Part shown: one piece after another, positions 24,901 through 38,100 of the stretch
How positions within the stretch are numbered: position 1 is the first letter of the stretch
How the letters are laid out: the number at the start of each line of letters is the position of its first letter
Notes under the pieces: model-generated
Database searches by the model: none
The model's input: the letters and a program-made list of their open reading frames with translations, nothing else
Told to the model about the DNA's origin: nothing
Program-made: the position numbers and the translations under genes
Origin: Dendrophyllia cribrosa
Lineage: Eukaryota > Cnidaria > Anthozoa > Scleractinia > Dendrophylliidae
Assembly: GCA_024195265.1 (NCBI GenBank)
Contig: JAJLRJ010000005.1
Coordinates: 30,468,036-30,532,035, forward strand
Direction: 5' to 3'
DNA length: 64,000 bases

Positions 24901-26688
24901 AAAAATCGCCAAAAGTGATGAAAGACATCAAATAATGGCTTAAAAAAGTCAAACTTCTACATGAAATGGCAATTTTGATCTCTTGACCGCTTGGAACGAA
25001 ATCAAAGTTAATAACTGTAATCCACTTCCATCCTTGCAATCCTGCACTTTATCTCCAAATTACTGCTTCTGTTTTGCTCTATAGAATCTTTTCATCCAAT
25101 AAAGTTGAATATTTGGTGGAATTTGGCGATATAAAATGGAAATAAGGCAAACGAAATTTGGTCATTTCGGCGTGATAGTTTTCCTTTAAAGGAGTCTCCC
25201 TGACAGTTACTTTGTTCTATTAATTTTACAGCGACGTTCCCAATTGACACTTTTAAAAGGAAGGGATTTAGTTTTATATTACCTGAAGATATAACTAATG
25301 GAATTAAATATCAACTTTGCATCGTATGATATTCCTGCATTTTGAAGACACTGAAAGACAATCACCATGTTAATAATACTATTAATATTAAAAGAAAGCA
25401 AAATATCACAAATCGCTCTCAAAGGGGAGGGGGGGGGGGGGTGTATCCCTAATAAAGCACAAATTATGTTTTTAGCCAGAAAAAAAGTATAGGAAACACA
25501 GAGAGAGCGCAAGAAAATCCTTTGGAAAGTGGGAAACGGTTGCAGAAATCCCATTTAATTGCAGCCACGCAGGCGCTGGAGAGTCATATAAACAAATTAA
25601 TGTATCAGTTTATATTTTTTGGTGAAAAATATAATTTTAGTACATGTATATTTTGGCCTTGTTGTGTGATTTCTTTCACTTTTTTAAAACTGACAAAAAG
25701 CAGCACATGCCATGACTTAAGCAAACTAAAAAAATGCTTTCTCTGCCTTAGTGATTTGTGGATGCAAATGCCCCCATGACTGTCTGGAAAGTTTATAAAT
25801 GTATGTTAATTTTAACAATGAACCACACAGTAGCGAAAAACACACACATCACATAGCTACATGTACTCAAGAAGCTTGTTTCTACAGTCAAATGTAACAA
25901 GAAGTAGAGTATACTCCAAAAGATGAGTTGCAAATAGAGCTACATGGTCACATTTTATAAAAATCCAGTTAGTGGCAAGAGTTATGACTGTAAACAACAC
26001 CCAGGCTACATGTACCACCAATGAAATTATTGAAAGTGTGATGGGCTAAATTTATACTAAGACCACCTGGCGCTCTACAATCATCCCTACAGTACATCTG
26101 ACAGTACCTTTTGATATTGTTCCATGGGAAGTAATGCAACCTTGTACTGAAGAAATGCCGCAGTATCCTGACACTAAAAGGAAATTATGTATCATGATCC
26201 TTATACTCTTTTGTTTACAGCCAAACCCCATTAATACCGACAACCAAAGGGGCGATGGAAACTGTCCATATTAACGGGTATCTGTATTTAGCAGGTTCTT
26301 ATGAATGAGATTGTTTTAGTCTGGATGGGAAAAACTGTCTGTTTATGGGTGTCTGTATTAAGCAGTCAAATTTTAGAGAAATATATAGGCTTTTGGCCAG
26401 GATGAAGAAATAACGGGGTGTCCGTACAATGTATTATTAATGTATTATTAATGTAAAATGGGGTTTGACTGTACTTTTGAGATTCCATTGTAATGTTATG
26501 ATGTATTGTTCATGCAAATCTATGGAAATGTTTAGTGAAATTGGGATTGACGAGAGGGAGGGGTGGGGAGGGACAGCAAATTAATCTCCAGGGGGAGGGG
26601 CACTCCCATATGAAATGATGGGGGTGACCGTCAAAAATTTGTGAAAAACCCCTATTAAAAAGTTCCAATTATAACACAACACGTCATC

Positions 26689-26754
<66 letters not shown>

Positions 26755-28104
26755 ACTCTGCAAATTTTTGGGTGGGGGTGTGCTGCTGGGACTCTGAGAC
26801 CCTTAACCTATACTAGACCATTTTAGCTGCATTTTGCAACCCTATTCTAGACTAAACACCGAAAAACCCTACCCTATCCTAGACCTATTTCAGACTCGCT
26901 ATTTTCCAGAAACCCGTTCACTATCACAGCTATTAGTTAACAGGGGTCAGCAAAAATGCCATACAGCCCGCCGTACAGATTTTTAAATGCCATTTGGCAG
27001 TAAACCTTATCTAGACTAAGTTCTTCACGCAATTGATCAGTTTAGTGGAAAATGATACCCTATTCTAAACCAAAGATCTCTGATAACTATACCCTATTCT
27101 AGACTAAACTGCCTGAAAACCATGCCCTTCACAGCGGCACATACCTATATAGCTCATATATGGGAGTACCCCACCCCCCCCCCCCCCCCCCCCCCCCCAG
27201 GCACGTCATGCCCATATTCGGTCATACTTTTCAGTTCAATACCCTAAAAGGTACCATTACAATTATTATTTTAATGGTGGTCATTTTAGATTTTAGTACC
27301 CTAATCAGTATCAATCTACAAATTTTGCCCCCTAAAAAGTACGACGATCACCCCCACTAACCCTACTTTTACCCCCACCCAGGGAGGGATTAATTCTCCA
27401 ATCAGAGGTCTGGCAATGACTGCCCTTCTGTGTCAATGTAAACCAAACATAACACCTTCATCTACAATGCTTTTAATAGAAACAATCAAGAATACATACA
27501 TTCCAAATGGAATGTTTCATTGTGAGAGAAAGAAATAAGCTTAAGTACCATTACAAAAGGTGGGAACCACTTCTCCCACTACTTGTATCCCAATAAACAG
27601 TTGTTCTCCTCTTTAGTAAGCCATACATGTAGGATTATTTTTTTGAATTTGTCCCTGTAATCTTGTTATTTATAACAATGCATTTTCTGGTCTTTTCTTT
27701 TTCTTTTTCTGATGTTTTTGTCAATGCATTGTGTTTCTATAATCATAGAAGAGAAAATAAACAAAATCCAAAGAAAGGTACCACTGAACACGCCACAAAG
27801 GATTGCCCTCTCCCTCAACCAAGCCAAAATATAATTCTCACTGGAAAAGAGACAACTACAAAAGTAAATACAACACAAACTAAGTTTAAAATAAAGTGTT
27901 ATCATAACTTATTGGTTGCATACCATTTCAGCAAGAATGTCTTGTGGAAGAGAATTCAAGGCTTCCACTGCGGAGTTGAAACCTGTGAATAACGGAGCAG
28001 CAAGACGGTGATGATCCTTTATGAAATGGGCGTGCACATCAAAATCAAATCACGAAAATCAAACAAAATATACCTTGAGGAACATCTATAAAAACCTGAG
28101 ACAT
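18887..28104 (-). CDS. COMMD6: COMM domain-containing protein 6 (complete, 8 exons)
   Basis: Exons in transcript order (minus strand): 28074-28104, 27924-27982, 26108-26173, 25283-25350, 23173-23284, 21690-21740, 21253-21405, 18887-18937. Phases join without a break to about 196 codons ending in TGA at 18887-18889, the normal length for invertebrate and fish COMMD6. It starts MSQVFIDVPQGFNSAVEAL, then an all-helical HN region (ALNSLPQDILAEM, SISYIFRSAAKAKLP, ATLSVIKHVWNEQ), then the COMM domain: LIDMKWKLSVGVSSS, CRSLNSPYITALVTV, SFEMTIGEFK and the C-terminal helix KFAAQMREIASVLETV. The W of MKWKL and the SFEMTI strand are COMM hallmarks. COMMD proteins form the heterodecameric COMMD ring of Commander (endosomal recycling) and modulate NF-kB. 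Exon 3 could begin at 26173 or 6 nt later, both in frame. Two AATAAA motifs lie about 25-45 nt past the stop (minus strand, near 18844-18860). Intron 7 has been enlarged by transposons. Confidence 0.94.
18972..19254. mobile_element. TA-flanked MITE in COMMD6 intron 7
   Basis: TAGAGCAGTTTTCAATTGAG at the left and its mirror CAATTGAAAACTGCTCTA at the right, with nearly identical subterminal TCAAAACCAAAGTAATTAC. The TA ends suggest a Tc1/mariner-type target. The core (AACCAATCAGAGGTCGAAGC...AAGCGCGGGAAAAC) recurs at 57013-57195. Confidence 0.8.
19640..20190 (+). repeat. Fold-back dispersed repeat (copy of the 39-kb repeat)
   Basis: The uninterrupted copy of the family seen inverted at 38990-40045. 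Ends carry TGACGTCAT-like motifs in inverted orientation. The centre is a perfect hairpin around GCCCCTGAGTGGGGC with GCCATCTTTGTG arms. Confidence 0.75.
20303..20595. mobile_element. MITE with about 75-bp inverted termini
   Basis: TACTGCGCCTTTCAATAACATG...CCACCAACGGTTGCG at the left and its mirror at 20530-20595, enclosing about 130 bp of unique sequence. The left arm continues with TGCCGTCAATCAT, mirrored as ATGATTGACGGCA. No ORF. Confidence 0.8.
21741..23172. other. COMMD6 intron 5
   Basis: Holds a G-tract of about 50 (21929-21977), a CATCATCAT microsatellite near 22796-22830 and AT-rich sequence. Nothing coding is recognised. Confidence 0.6.
23391..24666. mobile_element. Fold-back element with about 350-bp arms in COMMD6 intron 4
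   Basis: GTTGTCTCCATAAGAAACGA at the left and GGTTTCCTTTGGAGACAAC at the right. Matching arms include CCAATGATTTTGGTT, CTTCACCTTAGCATAAAAAT, AGTTTCACAC..., AGCTATATCTC and AACAGTTAACAACAGGTTA. The centre (about 23750-24140) is single-copy. Arms are diverged, so old. Confidence 0.75.
24795..25192. mobile_element. MITE with CCTTTAAAGGAAAACT ends in COMMD6 intron 4
   Basis: CCTTAAAAGGAAACTGTC at the left and GATAGTTTTCCTTTAAAGG at the right, about 400 bp, no coding capacity. Its right end is about 90 bp from COMMD6 exon 4. Confidence 0.65.
26690..27200. repeat. Poly-G-bounded repeat of ACCCTATTCTAGAC type
   Basis: Begins with an uninterrupted G-tract of about 60 (26693-26753) followed by TACTCTGCAAATTTTTGGGT. 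The body is repeated ACCCTATTCTAGAC / CTAGACTAA, ending CATATATGGGAGTACCCC and a C-tract (27173-27199), mirroring the start. Located in COMMD6 intron 2. Homologous to 31100-32155. Confidence 0.75.
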
Positions 28105-28319
28105 CTTTACGATCCTTGGCTCTCCGTACCCTGCAGTGTGAACAACAGCGGACTCCCATCAAACATTTGTGATGTCATTTATGCTAAAATGAATTATCTC
28201 AAATGACCAAAAACATTGAGCCTTCAGGCAAGAGGTTCAGCAGGTGTATTCTGTAATCTAAAATGGTGGAACACGTACGGATTTTCAGTTTAAATCTTTG
28301 GAGAAATTAGAGACGAAAT
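28105..28319. promoter_or_regulatory. Putative bidirectional promoter between COMMD6 and INTS9
   Basis: Only 215 bp separate the two divergent start codons, so both 5' UTRs and core promoters must lie here or overlap the first exons. I see no TATA box. A CRE/ATF-like TGATGTCA sits at 28170-28177 and an AAAATGGTGG, loosely like a YY1 site, at 28260-28269. Both are weak single-motif matches. Sharing of regulation is inferred from the geometry alone. Confidence 0.6.
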
Positions 28320-31300
28320 ATGAAATTGGTAAGGCAAGAAAGACATCGATTTTCCTGTTTGTTGCTGTAAGATTTTGCTCGTAAACTCCGGTGGTGTATT
28401 TGCCAGTATTCTTTAGGTAGGACGAGTTCGGCGCCATGTTTGGTTCTTCAGTTCAAAGGGACAAGCGTCATGTTGGATTGTTCGCTGGATATGTCCACTT
28501 TGCAGCATTTTATACCTTTATCTTTAGTGAACAAGTAAGTGCGTTGAACGATTCCCAGCAACTCTACCATGGTTTTTAAGAGTACAGACAACACATTGAG
28601 CAGAAACCAAGCTTTAGACTTCTATCTTTTCTAATAAGCACTACTCCACCCCCTCCCCCCCCCCCCCCCCCCCCCCATTAAAGATGCTACACCAAAAAGC
28701 TATCTTATCCTAAGAAAGTGACGTTGAAGACATTTGAGGTATTTGAGCAAATTATATTCTGACTATGAGAACCATTGATCTGACTATGCAAACCGTTGTT
28801 GTGATCACGCAAGTTGTACATTTCCTGTTATTGTTCATAAAGTGCTTTTCAACGCTCGCATGTTTTTGTCAAAAAAGAAATAAGGCTAGCACTCCCTACT
28901 TAATAAGTACCCCTCTCCAATAAGTGCCCTCCCTTTAGCTACAATGTTTTGTACTAAAAGTCAATAAGTACCCTGGACACTAAATGGAATCATTACAGCA
29001 TTCAGTTGCTTATTTGGCTTAGCAGTGGATGTTTCTTCTTTTGCTTTTAGTTGCTCCCTTTAATACATTGTATATACATGTAGCTTGCTTGGCTTGCAGT
29101 GGCTGGAGCAAGCAAGCCAATAGATGGTTTTAAGTTACCCCATATTCTATAGTTTAGCTTTGTAATATGTGACCCTCCATATGACTTTGATGCTAAAGGT
29201 GATAGCACGCTCACAACACGCTTCCACTTTAAAACAAAGGAAATCAGTTTTAGCACGCTTAAAGTGTGTCCAAGAGCACACTTCATTAGCAAAATCTTTT
29301 GTTTTGTAGAACACACTAAAAACAATAAAGCGTGACCTGTCAAACAATGTAGAGTGAGCAGTTGAACAAAGAAGCGTGTTAACCTTCGAAAACAAAAGCT
29401 ACCGTGCGAGGTGACACAACACACTTAGCGTGCGAAATGACACAACACTCTAAGCGTGCGAGATGACACAACAAACATTAAACAGTTGAATAAAATCGAT
29501 AAACGGATAGCTTAAACTCGTGAGCTTACGTGTAAACAGTTGAACATATAAACCGTTCGGAATCTTTTGAAAACGATTAGCCCGGTTATAAACGATCGAT
29601 CACAAGGATTCCAAAGTAAACAGAGAATGGTGCATTTTATAATTTAAGCGATGAAGTTTCGTAGGTTCTGTCCAATAATCCATAATTATAAACAGCTGTC
29701 TACGAAGAGTCGCTTTCACTGATACGTTCATTATTGAACGGCAAAATAATTCTTTCGAACGGTTCGCGGTGAATGGCTGAACAACAGACAGACTGGTGGT
29801 AATTCGTAGACTACTGACGCCAGCAGTCCACGAGAAGACAAAGTTATAGTCACGCTCGTTTTACCATTTATTTGAATCGAGCAAGGTTTTGACTTCAAGG
29901 CCAGGGAATGATAAACGTGATTTATTTCATGACTGCGAAACATTAATTATTTTTTCTCTGCTCGCTCGTGAAATGTAAAACAAGCGGCCCGGAGTCCCAA
30001 GTGTAGTAGTCACGCAAAATTCATGTGTAAAAGTCTTTCTGCACTTCATGTTTATATATTGTTAAAACAAATCTTGAATGGAAAAAAAATTATAAACGAA
30101 ATTAAAGACGGTAGGGAAAGTTTGGTAGCAGAAAAAAATTAAACTCTTTGAAGTTTGTTGTAGTTGTTGTAATAAAAAGGCGCATGGCGGTCCTTTGGGA
30201 AAAGTGGTAAAAGTGCACCGAATTTGCATATGTCAAAACGGTAATTTGAAACCTGAAAACACGCTGGCACGTAGAAAGTCACAAGAATACAGACTGCGCT
30301 TCTACAAATTCTCTGTTTTCTTTGTAGTTTCGCTTGCCAAATTAAGATTAAGCTTTTCCAAACTCTTAGCCTTCAATTCCAAGTATTCCACGGCGCTAAA
30401 ATATCACAGAAAGTTTGGAGTGTCTTCGGGCTGGGAGTAAACATAAGCCGCGTTTGTTTTCGCGAGCTTTCCATCGATCCATCCGCGTGATCTCCGTCTA
30501 AGTTAGAAAAACATTTGTTGCTTGATTCTTGCTCATTTTATTAAAGAGCGGGACTGTTGTCTGGCTTGAATCTCGCTCGTGTCTGGCCATAAATTTTCGA
30601 ACGGGATGGCTTGAATATGGCTCGATTCTCGCTCAGTCAATCCATCCAAATGTCACGGCGGTACCTATGTCTCACTCTATTCTTGCTCAATTCTCGTTTT
30701 GTTTGTCTCACTCGTGTCAGCCGAATCATCGCCATGACTTGTCACGTTTGATTTTTGCTGATAGCATATTTTTTATGGCCTGTATCTCGCTGGTGTCTCG
30801 CCGAGAATTTTTGTACGGGGCGCGCCATCGATTGCACACTTAGCGTGCTATAGATCACACACTAAGCGTGACATCGATCGCACACTGAAGCTAAGCGTGC
30901 TACCGATCGCACACTAAGAGAAACAAAAGATTTAGCGTGTTAAGCCTTGAAAAACAAAACAAGACAGTGTGCTCTCCTTTGTTAAATCTAGTTAAATATG
31001 CGCATATCCGTGTTTTAGGACACACTAAGCGTGTTGTGTCAGCGTGTTGTGAGCGTGCTATCACCTTTAGCTTTAAAGTCATATGGAGGGTCACATATTC
31101 CCAGGGGGGGGGGGCACTCCCAAAAATTTGGGTAGGGGTGTGCCGCTGAGTATCTGAAACCCTGACCCTGTTCCAGACAAAATAAAGGTAATTTTGCAAC
31201 CCCATTCCAGACAAACTGGCAAAAAAAGATACCCTGTTCCAGACAAACCACAAAAATAGGTACCCTGTTCCAGACTAGAAGAATTCAAAATGTAAAGTCT

Positions 31301-32115
31301 GTTCACGACTGTTATTGTTGCACATTTATTCATTCTAGACCATGCTTTCATCAAGCGTTTACCTTAGAATGTACTCTATATTCAACAAGATACTCTGACT
31401 TTTACAGACCTCATACCTGTAAAACAGGATTGAAAATTTTTTAATATTTAATATTAAAAAATTTTTGATCCTGTTTCAAGGACCTAGAATATAGAATTCA
31501 TTACCGAACAACATCAAAAATGCTCCGTCTTATAGTATATTCAAGCGTCTGATCAAACCATTTTTAAGGGTCAGACAGAATGCAACCTAAATACCTTAAC
31601 ACCTTACATCTATATTTTCCCCTAAACACACTTATATACTTAAATAAATGACTTTTTTCTTTATTTCTTAAAATGCCGCCTAGTATTTAAATTGCCCGTG
31701 GGGGGAAATCTCTGTTCCTCATAAGCTCGGCTTCTCGGAAATTTCCCTGCCACAGTCACTCCTCCCAAGTTATGTATAAATTTAAATTTAATATTAATTA
31801 ACCTATTTATTATCGTTTTTATTCTGCTTGTAATTCATTGTGTGTGGCAAAATAAAAAAATAAAAATAAATAAATAGTTGGGCAAATGCCATCAGTGCTG
31901 GCAAACAACAACTGATTTGATCGTGAGTAATCAAGGCTGAAAAAATCGACCCTGTTCCAGAGCCAAAGTAGTAGTAAACTCTACCCTGTTCCCACCCTGT
32001 TCCCACCCTGTTCCAGACTAGAAACAGTGATTTGTATACCCTGTTCCAGACTCAGAGGGACAAAAACCATACCCTGTTGAGTGGCACATCCCTGTATAGC
32101 CCATATATGGGTTTT

Positions 32116-32154
<39 letters not shown>

Positions 32155-35100
32155 ACGGGTAATATTACATGCATGTAAAGTGAAAGTTATTATCTCTTTT
32201 AAAAAAAAAATAGTGAGAAGACTAGCCAGCTGAAAGTATGGACCACAAGGGAACTGCAGGATATTGAAGGATTTTCTGAACAGAATGTGAGTATTTACAT
32301 ATAATTTATCAAAATTGAAGGGCTTGGGGCATAACCAACCTATGTTGCTTTTTAGGTAATTTTTTTATTTTTCTCACTCAGATTTGTACATTTTTGGCAT
32401 GTGAACTACAAATTTCTTGCAAAACATTGTTTAGAATTTTTTTCTGTTGTTTTATTACGTCGTTTTCGAGAAATAACATATGCAAAAAATAAAATATCTC
32501 CATGTCTCCCGCTGAATCCCACTCAAAAAAATGAATCCCAAAGTTAACCCAAATTTCTCAATTTTATGCTGATTTTTCACTTCAGATGGCCAAGTTTGGG
32601 CCGTGCCTCTAAATCACACTCAAGAAAAAAATCCCAAAGTCCATTCCCTCAAAATTGCTTCATTTTATCACCAATAGTCAGCCACCAGCCACTAAGTTTC
32701 ACGTTAACTCCCTTACTTACATTAACTCCTAGAAAGCACTCCCAGTCCTCCACTACCTGCTTCATAGCCTTTTCCCTCCTTGCCCAATTTCGGCCCGCCC
32801 GTAAGAACTCACTTCGAGCTGCCCAAAGTTGTATTTCAAGTGCCCTACTGTACTAGCCTGCGAGCAAGCTCTCGGGCTCGGGTTTTGGGAAAGGGAGGAG
32901 GGGGTGGAGGAGGGAAAGGAGCGAGAGCTTGCAACGATGTCTCAGAAATTCGAATGCCGCCTCCAATACTCCCCTTGGCTCCCTGCTGTCCTAGCTGTCA
33001 GAATTTGGCCAATCAGTACAAACCGGAAATGAGCGTTAATGTAAACAAACATGTAACAGTCCACGTGAAAAATAACTTTTCCTGGGAACTTGCCTACTCC
33101 CCTCACCCCAAACTCGAGCCCGAGTCCAAGAGCGAGCCCGAGAGCTTGCTCGCAGGCTAGTGTCCTACCACATATAGCGGACCTATCTGCCACTGTCGCA
33201 AAGCATGACAGGAAATTCCATGCCAAAACCAATATGGAGTTTCCCACCTGAATATAGAGAATCTATAAGTCTGGAAGCACTTTGGATATCGGGCATTTCG
33301 ACCACACCACAGGATGGCAAATGGCCCACAACTCACAACACTGCCCCTTTTCTGATCCCAAGTGATTCCAGACTTTCCCTCCGGCTTGTCTTGTCCACCA
33401 CAGCCCATTTTCACCTCAAGCACGGAATAATGCTTTGGGTCAAGGCGTGTGAGCCAGTCCAACTCAATGTAATTATTGGCCTCTTTACCCTTTAACACCC
33501 AAGAGTGCTCAAAATCAAACCTCAAGAAAAAATAATTTGAAATTTCATTATGTAAAATATTGAAAAATTAATGGTACTATGCAAAAGTACTGCTGAAAAG
33601 GTTTCATTTGAATGGTCACACAATAGGATTTCGTTGACAGACTCAAAAGTTAGAACTACACTACATGACTTTTTTGTCTCCATAATTGACCCTGGGAGTG
33701 AAAGGGTTACTGATTTGGTCCTTGCTGTATACATATACATCAGGTGTCTGGCCAGCCTAAACAAGCTGTTGACTTTACACCTCGCTCTTACAACAGTCAG
33801 GGCTATCAAGAAACGCTGGGGGCCAGGAATTTTCCCCGGCTTTTATCCTTGGCCACTCTAGCAGAAAAGCATTAGAAGGACTGTCGCCATTATTTTTTAG
33901 TGTTACTTTAAAAAGCTGAAATACATTTTTATATCAGTAAAACCCAAAAGTAAGGGTCCAGTTTTGTTTAAAATTATTCTACTGAGCTAGTGCTCTAAGA
34001 GTAAATATAAGTGTCTTGGGCTGCTGATGGCCAGGTTGGAAATGGATTGAAAAGAGGTGTTGACAGGCCAGACATGACTCATAAGCTCGTGATAACGTGG
34101 AGCATGACCTTTAGAGTTTTGCTGTAACAAGTATATCCCCAAGGATTTTCCGTTTTTGTATGAGATAAGGGGAGGCTCTTTGTATATTTCTCTTAGCAAT
34201 GGTTGGCTCTGAATTAAATGCCATTTGCTCATTACTTCTGTCTTGGAAAACTTGCTAAAACTCTGATTATGGTCTATTTTCTTTTCAAAAATTCACTTCA
34301 ATATTTCCTCTTTCGTTAGTGTTCTATAAGCTTAAGCATTTTGTGTACAACAAATGTACATAGTTTTACTTTGGGGCAGTTGTGACCCAAAAACCTCAAA
34401 ATCACCATGACATAGCTCCGTTAATGCAACACACAAAAAATGTCTGGGATACTTGTTTTTATTTCCCTACCTACTTCACTGAAGAGTTAGTGACAGCCTG
34501 ATATTAGTAACTACTGGTCATACTTTTTTTTCTGCTGATACATGTACCTTGAAATTCTGTTCGTCCTAGAACTTGAAGGAAATAGCTGGAAAGGTATTCA
34601 TAGAAGCTGAACCGGAATGTTGCCCCCCAGAAGTAAGTACAATGTACCTGTGGTATAAAATGTTTATGAGGAAAGTGGCTCATCGTGCCAGCTGTGTGTA
34701 CTTCATGTACAAGTAAGAAATTCACCTCTTGTAAAATGTAGTTTGCAGATGTTGTTGGATACCCTAGAGACCAGCTCTAGCTGTTCGCCTAAATTACATG
34801 TATCTGTAGTTTAGTTACAGATACAATACAATAAACCTTTATTTACCGTGAACCATACACTTAGCTATCCAGCTAATTTACAGGTACAGCCACAAAAATT
34901 AAAAAAAATTAAAAAAATAAAATAAAATAAAATAAAATAAATAAATATAAGTACAATTAAAATTATATATATAAAAAAAACTAATTAAGATAAGAAAGTA
35001 TATAACATTGACTTATAAGACTATTTAAATATCAATATAAAATTAATTAATAAATGTTTGCCAGAACCAGCCAGCTGCTGATTTCCACCTTTCAGTAGAC

Positions 35101-38100
35101 TGGTGCCCGTGGTTTGTTCTGTATAAAGTCAGCCCGGGTGTTACCAATTTTTTAAATGGGCGGGGAAGTAAAGTACATGTATGTAAGTAGCTGGGGGTGA
35201 AATTTGTTACTGGTGTTGTCACAGTTTTATTTTTCATTGAAAATAGCCAGAGCTCAAACACATAGATTACATGTTATATCCTTGGAAAATCCTCATCCCC
35301 CAGCCCTTATCAGGGCTTCTGATATTATACAATGCTGCAACATTGCACTGTCAGTTGGCCTTAAATTGCATCAAATTGCAGGTCAATTTATTTTTGCATT
35401 ACAGTACCTGTACGTTTATAATAACAATCAGCATAGAAAATTGCCCAAAGATCAAGTCCAAAGTTTTTGTTGCTTTTCGCGTGATTTTCAATACTTATTG
35501 TTATTATAATTTCAACCCGTGAGGTATGTTTGAGTCTTTGACGTCACTTTCTCCCATTCGCAACCAAGCCTTGGAACAAGGTTGATTAATGGCGGCCGTA
35601 AAGTCTTGGAAATAAATGTTAAAATAAAATGACTTCTGATGTTCGTAATGAATTGAAATTTGGCAAGACGAGTAAGAAAGTCTAATTGTACACGAAAATG
35701 TAAAAAAATGAAAATCAAAAATTTGATCGCAGGGGCACTTTAACGCCTCAAGCAATGCACTAACGCGAAATTTTGCATAGTCTGAAATGGAAAATCAATA
35801 GAAAGACTGGACACCGGAGAAATACTTAGGGAAACTTCTCGGTTCTTTAGTTTGCCTTCGTTATACCAAGCTATGGTATCAGTGCATCCTGAAGGGTGCA
35901 CCAGCTAATTTACAGGTACGACACAAAATAAAAGTAAAAATATAAAAAACAAGAAGATAAATGATAAAAATAACTATGGCCATAAACTACAGATTATATA
36001 AGAAAGAACGAATAAAAATACGAATGGATCATAGTTGTGTACATTAAAAAGCAGGTAAAATTGATCAAATTGTAATATATATAGTTAGGCTTAGCCTAAC
36101 AGCGGCGCCCTCTGAAGACCCTCTGAACAAGCTTAACTAAGATGAACCTTAACTAATAGGTGAAAGGTCGGAAGCACAAGAATTAAGATTAATATTGACG
36201 ACCGGGCTATTTTTCAATTTTAGCAATTCTCAAAAACAGTATTACCCGACCGTCTGCACAGTACATTTAGACCGTACAAAAGTTCACAAAAACAACTTTT
36301 TCTCCGTCTAGAATAACTATTACGACTACTGTTAAAAAATACAGTTGTAGCTTGTCAAAAAATGCCTGAGAAACTGATTTGGAAATCAAAATTGCCAAAA
36401 ATACACAAACATATTTGCATACGGCTACGCGAGTGAAGTTAGAACTATAATAAAATTCAAGTCTTGTTTTGTTTACATAAAATCGCTTTTCAACCTATGT
36501 AATGAATGAACAAACACATAAAAATGGACAACACAATCTTCTTTCGATAAATTTTATTCAAATCTCCATTAGTTTATGTTGAAAAGCAAAACGGAAAACG
36601 CGCAAAGAGGCCGAGCCGTGTCTTCGATGAAATTCAAGAAATTAATACAACTGAATTTAAGCTACACGTTTAAAAACAATTCTCCAAAACTAACGAGAAC
36701 ACATTAACAAAAAGTCAATCACAGATTGATATCTAGATAAATTTCCATCGAAAAATGTAATTTGTTTTACCTTTAAGTCCCTCCGGCGACTACTGTGCTT
36801 GGAAATTCTTTAAATCTCCGCTTTGGTGCTGAAATCCGTAAAACGAACCCATCTCTCGCATTGCTAAAAACGTATATAGTTCCTCGAAGCAAGATTTTAT
36901 CCCTGAAAGCTCTTCTTTTTCCACTAAAGCGGCTCCTGAGTATCCCTTAATTAGCATCCCTGTCTTGAGTAGCAAACCACGAAAAAATGCAGGAAAATAA
37001 CGACTTTAATTTAAACCGTTTTCTCCGTTCAGTAAACACAGCAAAACATCAAAGTGTTTTCCCAGCTGACGTGACATTCGGCCGTGTAACCGCGCGAAAA
37101 AAAAGCCTCGCTTTGGTTTCAACATGACGTCGTACGCGCATATTTTGCGACGTCATACGCGCCCGCGAGCTAGTCCTCCACTAAGATCCCGGATGTTGTG
37201 TGGCGTCATACGCGCATGCACGCTAGCCTTGCGCGACACACATCTCCGACACACATGTTTTTGTTGCAGACAGCGCCCGCGAAACATTCCGCTAGCCATG
37301 ACCATGAAAAATGAGGGCATAGGTTCTATGAGTATGGGGCTCCGCAGCCGGGCCTTCGGCCCGGCTAGGCTCCGCTATAAAACACTATTTACAGATGGCA
37401 GCCTTCAAGTAATTTTTGTACGAGTCTAAATTCGACGAATTTTACTTCTTTTTTTTCTGTACTCCGGGAACTAGGTCGTTTTAGAGGTCGTTGTTTTAGG
37501 TCTCCAAAGGGTGCTTGATGTGATCGAAACCTTGTTTTTAAACTCGTGGCAAGTTTTTGAATACGGTATACAACATGTTGCTACCCGGCAATGGTACGTT
37601 GAAAATCATCCACGCGATATTTAGGATGTTGGACTTGTATTAAAAAACAATGTTGCGGTAATTAATCAAAAAGTCGGCCGTGTAAAATATCATGTCAACA
37701 TAGCACACGAACCCGTATCCGTTGTCAATTGAAATACGTTTCTTTAAAAAGTTGAAAAAGGCAGTCTCCAATTACAGCGTGACGTATCAGAGTGCTTTCT
37801 TGAAATTTGCATCTAGTTTGAGGCGACGGATGCACTGTAAATTCAAAATTATTGTTACGGGTTGGTTCTACGCCAGCTTTGTTCGCGAGCATACCGATAT
37901 AAACATCGTCGAATCTAAACTTTGGAATCACGTCAAATAAATCTACAAACAAACGCACAACATCAGCGGATAGTACAATTCCAAAACCAGGACAGAATGG
38001 TGGATAGCGATTTCCGCTGTACTCTTCTTTCGACACCCCAAATTTCCCAGTTCTTAGTACCGCCGAATTGGCATCACGTCCCATGTACAGTTTTTCTTGG

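Noticed and set aside
26581..26763. Polyproline open frame on the minus strand (also 19467-19658 and 27160-27360)
   Set aside because: Encoded by G/C homopolymers at repeat ends.
27925..28020. COMMD6 exon 2 extending 5' without splicing (VHAHFIKDHHRLAAPLFTGF)
   Set aside because: A pyrimidine-rich acceptor ending TTATTCACAG at 27983 and a phase-matched first exon at 28074-28104 give a better N-terminus with a Met.
28436..28438. ATG at 28436 as the INTS9 start
   Set aside because: It is out of frame with [13 protein letters not shown]; the frame is instead entered by splicing from ATG AAA TTG at 28320-28328, which restores the expected MKLYSLG start.
32566..33525. Several 95-125-codon frames on both strands
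   Set aside because: They overlap the CTAGCCTGCGAGC MITE and low-complexity flanks, have no domain, and lie in an INTS9 intron.
37124..37429. 101-codon plus-strand frame near the GT31 gene
   Set aside because: It lies inside the 36060-37400 repeat, and the partner copy at 51 kb does not preserve this frame.
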